21,080 nucleotides of DNA from a virus, in IMG/VR virus record IMGVR_UViG_3300031974_000688, positions 1 through 21,080 of that record. One strand, 5' to 3'. Positions 7,276 through 14,473 of this stretch are shown piece after piece (the first letter of the stretch is position 1; every line of letters begins with the position of its first letter). The notes beneath the pieces are model-generated. The model saw only the letters and a program-made list of their open reading frames with translations, searched no databases and had not been told where the DNA came from. Both the position numbers and the translations under genes were made by a program.

Positions 7276-8292
7276 ATGGCTACTTTAGGAGCTAGTGTAT
7301 TAACTCTGACGGATTGGGCAAAGCGCCTTGATCCTGACGGAAAGACTGCAAAAATTGCAGAAGTACTGTCAGAAACCAATGAAATGGTTAATGATATGAT
7401 GTGGAAAGAAGGTAACTTGCCAACTGGTGAGCAAACCACTATCCGAACTGGTTTGCCTGCAGTTTACTGGCGCTTGATCAACCAAGGTGTACCTTCTAGC
7501 AAGTCAACCACGGCTCAAGTTACAGAGCAGTGCGGCAACCTGCAAGCACGTTCACAGCTTGACCAAGACGAAGCTGAGCTAAATGGCAATACAAACGATT
7601 ACCGTTTATCTGAGTCCATGGCGTTTGTTGAAGCGATGTCTCAAGAGTTCGCAGAAACATTGATCTATGGCTCTGCGTCAAACCCTGAAGAGTTTGTTGG
7701 TCTAGCTAATCGCTACACCTCAACATCCGATGCTAACGGTCAAAACATTTTATCGGCTGGCGGTTCAGGTTCAGATAATACGTCAATTTGGTTGTGTGGC
7801 TGGGGTTCTAAGTCGATGTACGGTATCTTCCCCAAAGGCTCAAAAGCTGGTCTTGTTCATGAAGATCTAGGTCTAGATGACGTGACCGATGCAGATGGTA
7901 ACGAATACCGCGCGTACAAAGATTTGTATAAGTGGAAAGGCGGTCTGACAGTTAAAGACTGGAGATACGCTGTTCGTATTCCAAACATTGATGTGTCAGA
8001 CTTGGCTGGCCTAACGGGTACTCAAGCAATCACAGCGACGACTAGCATTATCAAGCTAATGTCACGCGCGATTGATCGTCTACCAACAATGGCGGGTATT
8101 TCGCCTGCTTTCTACGCGAATCGCACAGTGCTTTCACACTTGCGCATGATTGGTCTAGAAAAGTCTAGTTCAGCAGTTACAGTTGAGCCTGCAATCAACC
8201 AATTCGGACAAAATATATTTGAGACTAAGTTCTTAGGTATTCCTGTTCGCTTGAATGATGCAATCACTGAATCTGAATCAGTTGTATCATAA
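7276..8292 (+). CDS. Major capsid protein (BPP-1-type, HK97 fold)
   Basis: At 338 residues this is shorter than P22 coat (430) and belongs to the coat type of Bordetella phage BPP-1. The opening MATLGASVLTLTDWAKRLDP, then NEMVNDMMWKEGNLPTGEQT, TIRTGLPAVYWRLINQGVP, LSESMAFVEAMSQEFAETL and IYGSASNPEEFVGLANRY are hallmarks of that family. The C-terminal part (FETKFLGIPVRLNDAITESE) closes the fold. It forms the icosahedral shell, works with the scaffold encoded just upstream and is probably stabilised by the cement protein encoded just downstream. Confidence 0.93.
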   Translation: MATLGASVLTLTDWAKRLDPDGKTAKIAEVLSETNEMVNDMMWKEGNLPTGEQTTIRTGLPAVYWRLINQGVPSSKSTTAQVTEQCGNLQARSQLDQDEAELNGNTNDYRLSESMAFVEAMSQEFAETLIYGSASNPEEFVGLANRYTSTSDANGQNILSAGGSGSDNTSIWLCGWGSKSMYGIFPKGSKAGLVHEDLGLDDVTDADGNEYRAYKDLYKWKGGLTVKDWRYAVRIPNIDVSDLAGLTGTQAITATTSIIKLMSRAIDRLPTMAGISPAFYANRTVLSHLRMIGLEKSSSAVTVEPAINQFGQNIFETKFLGIPVRLNDAITESESVVS

Positions 8293-8297
8293 GGAGG
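8291..8297 (+). promoter_or_regulatory. Strong ribosome-binding site of the cement gene
   Basis: AAGGAGG overlaps the coat stop codon and is six bases from ATG 8304. The near-perfect match suggests high translation, matching a cement protein needed in coat-like copy number. Confidence 0.7.
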
Positions 8298-8303
8298 TTC
8301 CAA

Positions 8304-8777
8304 ATGTTTATTGATGCACAAAACCAATTCTCTGACGCTCAAGCTTTGACGGCTACGGCAGTTGGAACAAATGTAATCGATTTGTCATTAGCTCGTTCTA
8401 TCGGTAACGGTGAACCCATGGCTGTATTGTTCTCCGTTGATGTTGCGGCGGATCAGACAACCGGCGATGAGGATTACACATTTGATGTTGAGATTGCTAC
8501 GGCGGCAGATCAATCAGCAGGCGCTCAATTGATGGGTCGAAGAGTGTTTGAGTCAGGTACGCCTGGTGCGCCTGCGCAAGACGCTGATTTGCTGGTTGCT
8601 GGTTATTCGTTCTCTATCCCGCTACCAGCGACAACGCTAGATGAGGCGGCACGCTATTTGGGCGTGCGTTACACGCTAGCAGGCACCACGCCAAGCGTTA
8701 CGGTGACAGCTCAGCTAGTGCCTCAGTCCTTTGTGGATGGCTACAACACTTACTCAAGCGGCTATTCAATCACTTAA
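8304..8777 (+). CDS. Capsid cement/decoration protein (Bbp16-like)
   Basis: This 157-residue all-beta protein has an N terminus (FSDAQALTATAVGTNVIDL, then SIGNGEPMAVLFSV) that is distinctive of the Bbp16 cement family of phage BPP-1. In BPP-1 this protein sits on the outside of the capsid and stabilises coat contacts. Later segments (DYTFDVEIATAADQ, YLGVRYTLAGTTPS) alternate like beta strands of a jelly roll. Its place directly after the matching coat type supports the call, because BPP-1 also pairs these two proteins. Confidence 0.88.
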   Translation: MFIDAQNQFSDAQALTATAVGTNVIDLSLARSIGNGEPMAVLFSVDVAADQTTGDEDYTFDVEIATAADQSAGAQLMGRRVFESGTPGAPAQDADLLVAGYSFSIPLPATTLDEAARYLGVRYTLAGTTPSVTVTAQLVPQSFVDGYNTYSSGYSIT

Positions 8778-8789
8778 TAGGGGTTGATT

Positions 8790-8993
8790 ATGCTTGTAAG
8801 AGTAAAGAAAGGCTGTAGGGGTTTTTGGAAAGGCGAGCGCAAACGCGCTGGCCAGTCCTTCGAGTTGACGAAAGATGATACTTTCTCGCCGCGATGGATG
8901 GAAGAGGTTGAAGCTGAAAAGCCGAAGCTGGAGCCTAAAAAAACCACTACGCGAAAAGCCAAAACATCAAAGGTCACAAAAGTTGATAGTTGA
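8790..8993 (+). CDS. Small basic phage protein of unknown function
   Basis: This is a 67-residue protein from ATG 8790, preceded by AGGGG about six bases upstream; an in-frame TTG two codons earlier is less likely. The N-terminal half (VKKGCRGFWKGERKRAGQSFEL, then FSPRWMEEVE) resembles a small beta-barrel-like phage protein that often follows coat or cement genes. The C-terminal half is a low-complexity, Lys/Thr-rich tail, mostly disordered. The role is unknown; a head-associated or nucleic-acid-contacting protein is possible given its charge. Its stop is just before a terminator, so it closes the head gene block. Confidence 0.7.
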   Translation: MLVRVKKGCRGFWKGERKRAGQSFELTKDDTFSPRWMEEVEAEKPKLEPKKTTTRKAKTSKVTKVDS

Positions 8994-9001
8994 TGTATAA
9001 T
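8973..9001 (+). promoter_or_regulatory. Candidate sigma70-type promoter
   Basis: A perfect TATAAT (8996-9001) has a 17-base spacer to GTCACA (8973-8978), which matches four of six bases of the -35 consensus. A transcript would begin near 9007-9008, inside the 5' arm of the adjacent terminator stem. It would therefore lack part of that arm and escape termination. It could supply independent transcription of the connector, tail and ejection genes. The sequence is suggestive; there is no proof of activity. Confidence 0.4.
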
Positions 9002-9029
9002 AGAAAAGGATGTGAAAGCATCCTTTTCT
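9002..9029 (+). terminator. Intrinsic terminator after the head genes
   Basis: AGAAAAGGATG (9002-9012) pairs perfectly over 11 bases with CATCCTTTTCT (9019-9029) around the loop TGAAAG. A T-rich TGTTTCTT tract follows. It begins nine bases after a stop codon and is the only strong terminator noticed in the window. Because AGAAAAGG mirrors CCTTTTCT, the structure could also act on the opposite strand. It probably lowers read-through from coat and cement genes into the tail genes, which need fewer copies. Confidence 0.85.
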
Positions 9030-9051
9030 TGTTTCTTAAGATAGGTGCAAT

Positions 9052-9690
9052 ATGCCACTTGATAACTTTTCTAATCTGAAAGCATCTATTAAGCGCAGAT
9101 CAAAGCGCAATGATATTACTGACGCAGACCTAGTTGATTATATCGCACAGTGCGAAGCTGAATTTTATAATAACGCAGTCGCTCCATTGAGAATTCGTTC
9201 AATGGAAGCTAGAGCTACAGCAACCACTTCTACCACTTCTAGGTTTTTAGCTCTTCCAGATCTATTTTTGCAGATGCGTAGACTGAAGTTAAACGACCCG
9301 TTTTCTGGCGGAATTGATACCGATATTCGTTATAAGTCACCAGAGCAGCTACCGATTAAAGGTATTACAGCTATTCCTGTTTATTTCACGCTAACAACTC
9401 AGCTTGAATTTGATTCAACGCCAGATCAGGAATACACGGTTGAGATGCAGTATATTAAGAGATTAACGCCTCTTGATGATACAAATACGACCAATGATAT
9501 TTTAACTAATCATCCAAACATTTATCTTTTTGGCTCGTTGTGGGCACTATTTTCTGAAGTGCAAGAATTCGATGTTGCTAACCTGTATTACACGCAGTTC
9601 ATTCAAGCTATCCAAGGCGCAAATGCGGCGGATAAAGCAGGGCGTTATGGGCCATCTCCAGCGGTAAGACAAGAAGGGTACTTACCATGA
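9052..9690 (+). CDS. Head-tail connector/adaptor protein (P22 gp4 position)
   Basis: This 212-residue protein occupies the place of P22 gene 4, whose product binds under the portal ring once the head is full and starts tail assembly. Residues 1-45 form a helical segment (LVDYIAQCEAEFYNNAVAPL). A beta-rich part with SRFLALPDLFLQMRRLKLND follows, then a YTVEMQYIKRL strand and a C-terminal helical region with HPNIYLFGSLWALFSEVQ. That order is typical of podovirus adaptor proteins. P22 gp4 has 166 residues, so this version is longer. AGGTG provides the ribosome-binding site. The stop overlaps the next start by four bases (ATGA). Confidence 0.8.
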   Translation: MPLDNFSNLKASIKRRSKRNDITDADLVDYIAQCEAEFYNNAVAPLRIRSMEARATATTSTTSRFLALPDLFLQMRRLKLNDPFSGGIDTDIRYKSPEQLPIKGITAIPVYFTLTTQLEFDSTPDQEYTVEMQYIKRLTPLDDTNTTNDILTNHPNIYLFGSLWALFSEVQEFDVANLYYTQFIQAIQGANAADKAGRYGPSPAVRQEGYLP

Positions 9691-11099
9691 GGGTAAGCTC
9701 TTACAATAAAGTGCCTGTAAATCTTGTGGGTCAATCTTACGAGCACCGCAGCAGAGCGGTTAGCATTCAAAAAACAATGAACCTGATCCCGCAAGCTGAG
9801 TTAACAGGCGCGGCAGAATCAAGCTTGACGTCATGGCCTGGTTTAACGTCGTTTTATGCTGCTGCTTCGACAGGCGTAAACCGAGGCGCTACAGTTTTCA
9901 GGAACGAGCTATATCAGGTTGTTGATAATACGCTTTACAAAATCGACTCTAGCGCAACGAGAACAAGTCTTGGCTCGATCACTGGCACTAATCGCTGTGT
10001 ATTCGCTAACGATGGGACTAATCTTATTATCGCAACGGGTGTAGCTGGTTATCAGTTGAACGGGTCAACATTAACAGAAATAACAGACGTTGATTTTCAA
10101 AACGGCAATAGCGTTACTTACCTGAATCAGCAGATGATTTTTGATGGCGATGGTGGAAAATTCCAAGTATCTGACGTTGGCGATCCAGACTCGTTCCAAG
10201 CTGATAATTTCGCAACGGCTGAGAGCGCACCGGATGATACAATACGAGTTTATTCTTGGAGAGAAAAACTATATCTCTTTGGTGAACGAACAATAGAGAC
10301 ATGGTACAACTCAGGTACGGGGAGCCCGCCGTTCGCAAGAGTTCAAAACGCAACTATGCAAGTTGGCCTAGCTGCTGCTCACTCTGTACAATCAACGGAT
10401 GACTATGTTTATTTCTTGGGTGATGACCGCAAGATTCATAGATTTTCAGCATCTCAGGCGACAAATATTACAACAATTGCAATCAGTCACCAGCTCGACA
10501 AGCTTGGTGATCTATCTGGCGCAGTTGCTGATATTATTCGTATAGAGGGGCAGAGCTTTTACAAGCTGAATGTGCAAGGTAAAACCTTTGTTTACAATGA
10601 AGACTCTGGAGCATGGTTTAATCTATCTACGAAGGCCGACGAGGCGCAGTATAGGTTTGATTCGTTTGTGGAAGTATACGGCAAGCGCCTATGTGCTGAT
10701 GGTGCAAATATTCTAGAGCTAGATTTGGACGCATTCGATAACAACGGTGAAGTTGTTATTAACGAGCGTATATTTGGCCCGATATCGTCCAGTGATTTAG
10801 GCTTGGGCAACTCTAGAGCGCTCATGTCTCGGCTATGGTTAGATATTGAGGCTGGTGTAGGTCTTGCTAGCGGCCAAGGGGATAACCCGCAATTAATGGT
10901 TTCAGCTTCGTTTGATGGCGGGAAATCGTTTACCAATGAGGCAGATGTTTTGCTAGGTAGGGCTGGTGAAGGCCGAATAGATGTTAAATGGGATCACTGC
11001 GAATCGTTTAGAAGCATGTTTGTAAAAATACGCTGCTCAGACCCAGTGTTTATTTCCATTTTTGGCGCAACATTAGAAGTTAAAGCGGGTGGCATCTAA
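9687..11099 (+). CDS. Packaged DNA stabilisation protein (P22 gp10-like)
   Basis: At 470 residues it almost equals P22 gp10 (472), the tail-hub protein that extends the channel below gp4 and keeps packaged DNA inside. The start, MRVSSYNKVPVNLVGQSYEH, is followed by QKTMNLIPQAE and WPGLTSFYA, both typical of the family. The middle carries beta-propeller-like repeats around VYSWREKLYLFGERTIETW and DDYVYFLGDDRKIHRF. RIEGQSFYKLNVQGKTFVYN and LGRAGEGRIDVKWDHCESFR follow near the end. It overlaps the upstream adaptor gene by four bases and the next gene by one. Confidence 0.9.
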   Translation: MRVSSYNKVPVNLVGQSYEHRSRAVSIQKTMNLIPQAELTGAAESSLTSWPGLTSFYAAASTGVNRGATVFRNELYQVVDNTLYKIDSSATRTSLGSITGTNRCVFANDGTNLIIATGVAGYQLNGSTLTEITDVDFQNGNSVTYLNQQMIFDGDGGKFQVSDVGDPDSFQADNFATAESAPDDTIRVYSWREKLYLFGERTIETWYNSGTGSPPFARVQNATMQVGLAAAHSVQSTDDYVYFLGDDRKIHRFSASQATNITTIAISHQLDKLGDLSGAVADIIRIEGQSFYKLNVQGKTFVYNEDSGAWFNLSTKADEAQYRFDSFVEVYGKRLCADGANILELDLDAFDNNGEVVINERIFGPISSSDLGLGNSRALMSRLWLDIEAGVGLASGQGDNPQLMVSASFDGGKSFTNEADVLLGRAGEGRIDVKWDHCESFRSMFVKIRCSDPVFISIFGATLEVKAGGI

Positions 11100-11602
11100 T
11101 GGCAGATGTAGATCCATTTCAACACCCTATACCAATCGCATTTATGCGTGATGACGAGTTACGGCATTGGTGCGAATATCTACATGAACACCTTTTTCAG
11201 AATTGGGTTAGAACTGGCGGCGGTGATGATGCTATAAGCAATGCTGATGTTCAAGAAAAGTACTCATGGGAGCTTGCGCCAAAGACTGAAGAAAGCGTAA
11301 CAGGTTTACCGAGCCACACTATTGCAATTGAGCGCGACAAATTCAATGCTGTTAGCGTGACGACCAGCTACACTGCCTGTGATTACGAATTTATTAATTG
11401 CTCAAACCCTATAACTATCACTCTGCCTTATAATCCATGTGAGAATTCTGTTATTATCATTCGCAATAGTGATGGCTCGCAAGTTACAATAGACGGTAAC
11501 AGTAAGAACATTAACGGTGAAAGTGACGCACTATTAAGAGCTAAAAACAGCTCGATAGTGTTTCATTATTTTATAGATAGTGATGAGTGGTTTACTAGAT
11601 GA
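11099..11602 (+). CDS. Tail-associated protein in the P22 gp26 position
   Basis: This 167-residue protein lies where P22 has gene 26, the tail needle that plugs the channel. It does not look like the long coiled-coil gp26. The N terminus has an aromatic helix (DELRHWCEYLHEHLFQNWVRTGGG) of a kind I associate with podovirus tail-attachment proteins. The C-terminal half is beta: NCSNPITITLPYNPCENSVI, then GSQVTIDGNSKNINGE, a pattern seen in fibre-tip or spike-base domains. I infer a tail tip or fibre-anchor protein; a shortened needle substitute is the alternative. One-base and four-base overlaps join it to its neighbours. Confidence 0.6.
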   Translation: MADVDPFQHPIPIAFMRDDELRHWCEYLHEHLFQNWVRTGGGDDAISNADVQEKYSWELAPKTEESVTGLPSHTIAIERDKFNAVSVTTSYTACDYEFINCSNPITITLPYNPCENSVIIIRNSDGSQVTIDGNSKNINGESDALLRAKNSSIVFHYFIDSDEWFTR

Positions 11603-12777
11603 GTTTTACGCTTGATTCGCAGCCGATCAAAAGCACAGTAAATAGCACTACATCGGTTTTGAGTGGTGGAGCTACGTTCACAGGTGCATGGGAAGAATCG
11701 CCAAGATCGATGGTTCTTGTTCAGTCATATAGCGATGTTGCTGGTACTTTATATTTTGATTTCTCTACAGATGGCGTTAACGCGGATTCAACATTCCCAG
11801 TTGGCGGAATAACTACCAGCGCTAGCGTGCCCGCAGTTCAACCGGCAGCAGTTGGTGGTCGATATTTTAGAGTGAGGTATGTAAATGGAGCGAGTGCGCA
11901 AACTACATTTAGGTTAGGTGTGTATTATTCAGACTATACAAATTTTTACTCAACACTAAACCAGCCTTACAACCTACAAAGCCCAGCAATTTTAACAAGG
12001 CCGAGCTGGACATGGCTTGACGTAGCGCGAAGTAACGCAACGGGTTTAGATTCAATTAAAAAATTCGGTAGGAATCCGTCTGTTGGCACTTCTTACGCTC
12101 CGGTGGCACTTGGTGGAATCTACCGAACACCACAGAGCGGATCTGCTACTACATTACGAATAAAATCAGGCGGCAATGCTAATGATACAGCTGCTGGTAC
12201 AGGCGCGCGAGAAGTTACCATAATTGGCCTCGATGAAAACTTTGAGGAGGTTACGGAGACTATCGCAACAGCCGGTGCCAGCGCCTCGTCAGCGACTACA
12301 ACGACTTTCACTAGGGTTTATAGAGCTTACGTTTCGTCTTCAGGTGCTTATGCCACGGCGTCAGCTGGCTCACATACTGGTGATATAGTGATAGAGGATT
12401 CAGCAGGAACCCAAGATTGGTTGACTATTGATTCTACGAACTTTCCAAAAGGGCAAAGTGAAATAGGCGCTTATACTGTACCATCAGGCATGTCTGGTTA
12501 TGTTAAATTAAGAAATCTTTCTATCGACTCTGGCAAAACTGTTGATATGGTATTCTTTCAGCGTGGTAACTGTGATGAGACGGCAGCACCGTACACGGCC
12601 ATTAGAGCGCAATCTGTTGTAAGTGGCGTATCAGGTGGTTCTATTGAAGTGTTTGGTGATACAGACGTGCCGTTTGGCCCTTATGTTGGGCCAACAGATA
12701 TTGGCTTCATGGCTAAGGTTTCAACTGGGTCTGCAAGTGTGTCGTGCGAATTTGAAATATTTATAGTGAGCGAATAA
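11599..12777 (+). CDS. Beta-rich virion protein, function unknown
   Basis: This 392-residue protein has low charge and is rich in Ser/Thr/Gly/Ala. The N-terminal domain (about 1-115) has GATFTGAWEESPRSMVLVQS, TLYFDFSTDGVNAD and GGRYFRVRYVNG, a jelly-roll-like pattern common in phage minor structural proteins. A second region (about 130-390) includes VTIIGLDENFEEVTETIATA, FTRVYRAYVSSSG and a final SVSCEFEIFIVSE strand. I infer an external tail or head appendage. It starts with a four-base overlap and ends directly against the next ATG. P22 has no equivalent at this position. Confidence 0.7.
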   Translation: MSFTLDSQPIKSTVNSTTSVLSGGATFTGAWEESPRSMVLVQSYSDVAGTLYFDFSTDGVNADSTFPVGGITTSASVPAVQPAAVGGRYFRVRYVNGASAQTTFRLGVYYSDYTNFYSTLNQPYNLQSPAILTRPSWTWLDVARSNATGLDSIKKFGRNPSVGTSYAPVALGGIYRTPQSGSATTLRIKSGGNANDTAAGTGAREVTIIGLDENFEEVTETIATAGASASSATTTTFTRVYRAYVSSSGAYATASAGSHTGDIVIEDSAGTQDWLTIDSTNFPKGQSEIGAYTVPSGMSGYVKLRNLSIDSGKTVDMVFFQRGNCDETAAPYTAIRAQSVVSGVSGGSIEVFGDTDVPFGPYVGPTDIGFMAKVSTGSASVSCEFEIFIVSE

Positions 12778-13122
12778 ATGGCAACAACGTTAAATAATTT
12801 TGTAAATGACACCCAGCTAGCGGCTTCAGCTACAGCGCTTGAAAGCACAACTAGCTCAGAAAAGAAGTTTGTAGGCTCCGCTTCGGTTACAAACACATCT
12901 ACTAGTAATATTGAAGTGACCATCTGGCTGTTGCCAACAACAACTAGCGCGACTACCGGAAGCGGCGGTAATTGGATTTATAGAAAAACTATACCGGCTG
13001 GCAGAACTGAGAGAGTTGAAGCAATCATAGGGCAGGTCATTGATAAATCAATGACGCTGTCAGGTTCAGCAGGCACGGCTAGCGTTGTAAATATCAATAT
13101 ATCTGGCACGACAGAGACATGA
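12778..13122 (+). CDS. Small beta-rich virion protein
   Basis: This 114-residue protein begins on the base after the previous stop. ASVTNTSTSNIEVTIWLLP, then WIYRKTIPAGRTERVEAIIG and a strand-like C terminus resemble one beta-sandwich domain, similar in style to the N-terminal domain of the preceding protein. It could be a partner or a split-off domain of that protein. P22 has no counterpart here. Its stop overlaps the acetyltransferase start by four bases. The structural role is inferred from position and composition. Confidence 0.65.
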   Translation: MATTLNNFVNDTQLAASATALESTTSSEKKFVGSASVTNTSTSNIEVTIWLLPTTTSATTGSGGNWIYRKTIPAGRTERVEAIIGQVIDKSMTLSGSAGTASVVNINISGTTET

Positions 13123-13568
13123 TTATAGAAAGAACCACTGATTTAGCCAAAATAATAAAAGTGCTGAAGAATCCTGAGATATTCGAAAGAATAAGTGAGG
13201 ATGGCGTATCTATTGATAACTGGCTACCAAGCCTAGATGATGCGATATTTTTAACTGACAAAGAAAATATAGGCTTAATGATTTATCATGAAATAAACAG
13301 CATAACAATTGAATGTCATGTCCAGGTATTACCAGAACATAGAGGCAAGGCGCTAGAATTTGGTAAATCCGCTATAGATTGGGCTTGGGAGAACACTAAA
13401 GCGACAAAAATTGTCGCTCAAATACCAGAAATCTATCCGGATGTGATAAGATTTGCATATAAGAACGGGTTTTCATTTGAAGGCATTAATAAAGATTCGT
13501 ATCTAAAGAATGGTAAAGTGCATTCTCAGTATTATTTAGGCTTAATAAAGCCGCGAGAGGTCAAATAA
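13119..13568 (+). CDS. GNAT-like acetyltransferase (P22 gp14 position)
   Basis: This 149-residue protein has the pattern of a small GNAT-fold enzyme that would use acetyl-CoA. SITIECHVQVLPEHRGKALE matches the central strand, with RGKALEFGKSAIDWAWEN as the pyrophosphate-binding loop and helix (R-G-K-A in place of the common R-x-x-G-x-G/A). VAQIPEIYPDVIRFAYKNGF matches the C-terminal strand and helix, and FEGINKDSYLKNGKVHSQYYL follows. It lies between tail and ejection genes, as gene 14 does in P22. The substrate is unknown: virion-protein modification or a host target are both possible. Four-base and one-base overlaps tie it into the late operon. Confidence 0.75.
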   Translation: MIIERTTDLAKIIKVLKNPEIFERISEDGVSIDNWLPSLDDAIFLTDKENIGLMIYHEINSITIECHVQVLPEHRGKALEFGKSAIDWAWENTKATKIVAQIPEIYPDVIRFAYKNGFSFEGINKDSYLKNGKVHSQYYLGLIKPREVK

Positions 13569-14473
13569 TGGGTTACGTTAGAGATAAAACCGGCATAGAT
13601 CTAACAGGTGGTGGTCAGCGCGACGCAGCACGCGAAGCCGCAGCAATCCAGAGCCAAGCTGGGCAGCAAGCAATTGAAACAATCCGCAGCGATTTAGCTC
13701 CATTTACCAAGCTTGGCGAGGAGGCAGCTGGACAGCTTATGGCCTCAGTACTTCAGCCTGGCTCTGTTCAGGTAACTGCTCAAGATGTACTTAGCGATCC
13801 GTTTTTTAAGGCTTTGTCAGAGCAGCAGAGTCGTGACACGTTGTCGCAGCGAGCTGCTTTAGGCTTGGCTGGATCGGGCGGCACTGAAAATGCACTTACT
13901 CGTAACTTATTACAGCTTGGCGAGGGATTCAGGCAGCAACGCGAAAACACAGCGCTACAGCAGCAGCAAGCAAGGTTTAATCAGTTGTTCAATATTACTG
14001 GCCTTGGTCAATCAAGTGCCGCACAACAAGGTACGCAAACAGCAGGGCTGTTAACAGATATAGGTACAGCACGATCGACAGTTCCATTAGTCGCTGCCAA
14101 TGTTGCTAGTCAGCAAGGGCAGCAGCTATTGCAAGGCGCTGGTGCAGCGTTTGGCGCAATGGGTGGAATGGGCGGTTTAAGTTCACTATTTGGCGGTGGC
14201 GCGGCAGCTGGTTCAACAATCGGCGCAGGTTCTGCGCTCGGGCTAAGCGGTCTAGGTATGGCTGGATTTTCGGATGCAAGGCTTAAGCACTCTATTGAAA
14301 AAGTTGGTGTAGATGAGTTTGGCGGCATATATGAATTTAACTATAACGGTGTTCAGGGTCGATATAGAGGTCGTATAGCTCAAGAGTTACGACAGATAAA
14401 ACCAGATGCTGTAAGTAAACATGAAAGCGGGTTTTTACGGGTAAGTGACGAATTTAGAGCGGAGGCTATCTGA
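13568..14473 (+). CDS. Ejection protein (P22 gp7-like) with S74-like C-terminal domain
   Basis: This 301-residue protein is the first of three ejection proteins that leave the virion with DNA and help it cross the cell envelope. Residues 1-183 are Gln/Ala-rich and helical, with DPFFKALSEQQSRDTLSQRA and GLAGSGGTENALTRNLLQLG typical of gp7-like proteins. Residues about 184-234 are glycine- and alanine-rich and hydrophobic, a plausible membrane-active segment. At residue 235 a new domain begins with SDARLKHSI, the signature of the intramolecular-chaperone/peptidase S74 family. GIYEFNYNGVQGRYRGRIAQEL and KPDAV follow. P22 gp7 (229 residues) lacks this extension, which accounts for most of the extra length. 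TAATG and TGATG overlaps flank the gene. Confidence 0.85.
   Translation: MGYVRDKTGIDLTGGGQRDAAREAAAIQSQAGQQAIETIRSDLAPFTKLGEEAAGQLMASVLQPGSVQVTAQDVLSDPFFKALSEQQSRDTLSQRAALGLAGSGGTENALTRNLLQLGEGFRQQRENTALQQQQARFNQLFNITGLGQSSAAQQGTQTAGLLTDIGTARSTVPLVAANVASQQGQQLLQGAGAAFGAMGGMGGLSSLFGGGAAAGSTIGAGSALGLSGLGMAGFSDARLKHSIEKVGVDEFGGIYEFNYNGVQGRYRGRIAQELRQIKPDAVSKHESGFLRVSDEFRAEAI

Noticed and set aside
10592-10936. Minus-strand frame of 114 codons inside the gp10-like gene
   Set aside because: Antisense to a well-supported gene and lacking recognisable motifs.
11599-13122. Diversity-generating retroelement target, suggested by the BPP-1-like coat
   Set aside because: No reverse transcriptase, template/variable repeat pair or lectin-fold variable region was found in the window.
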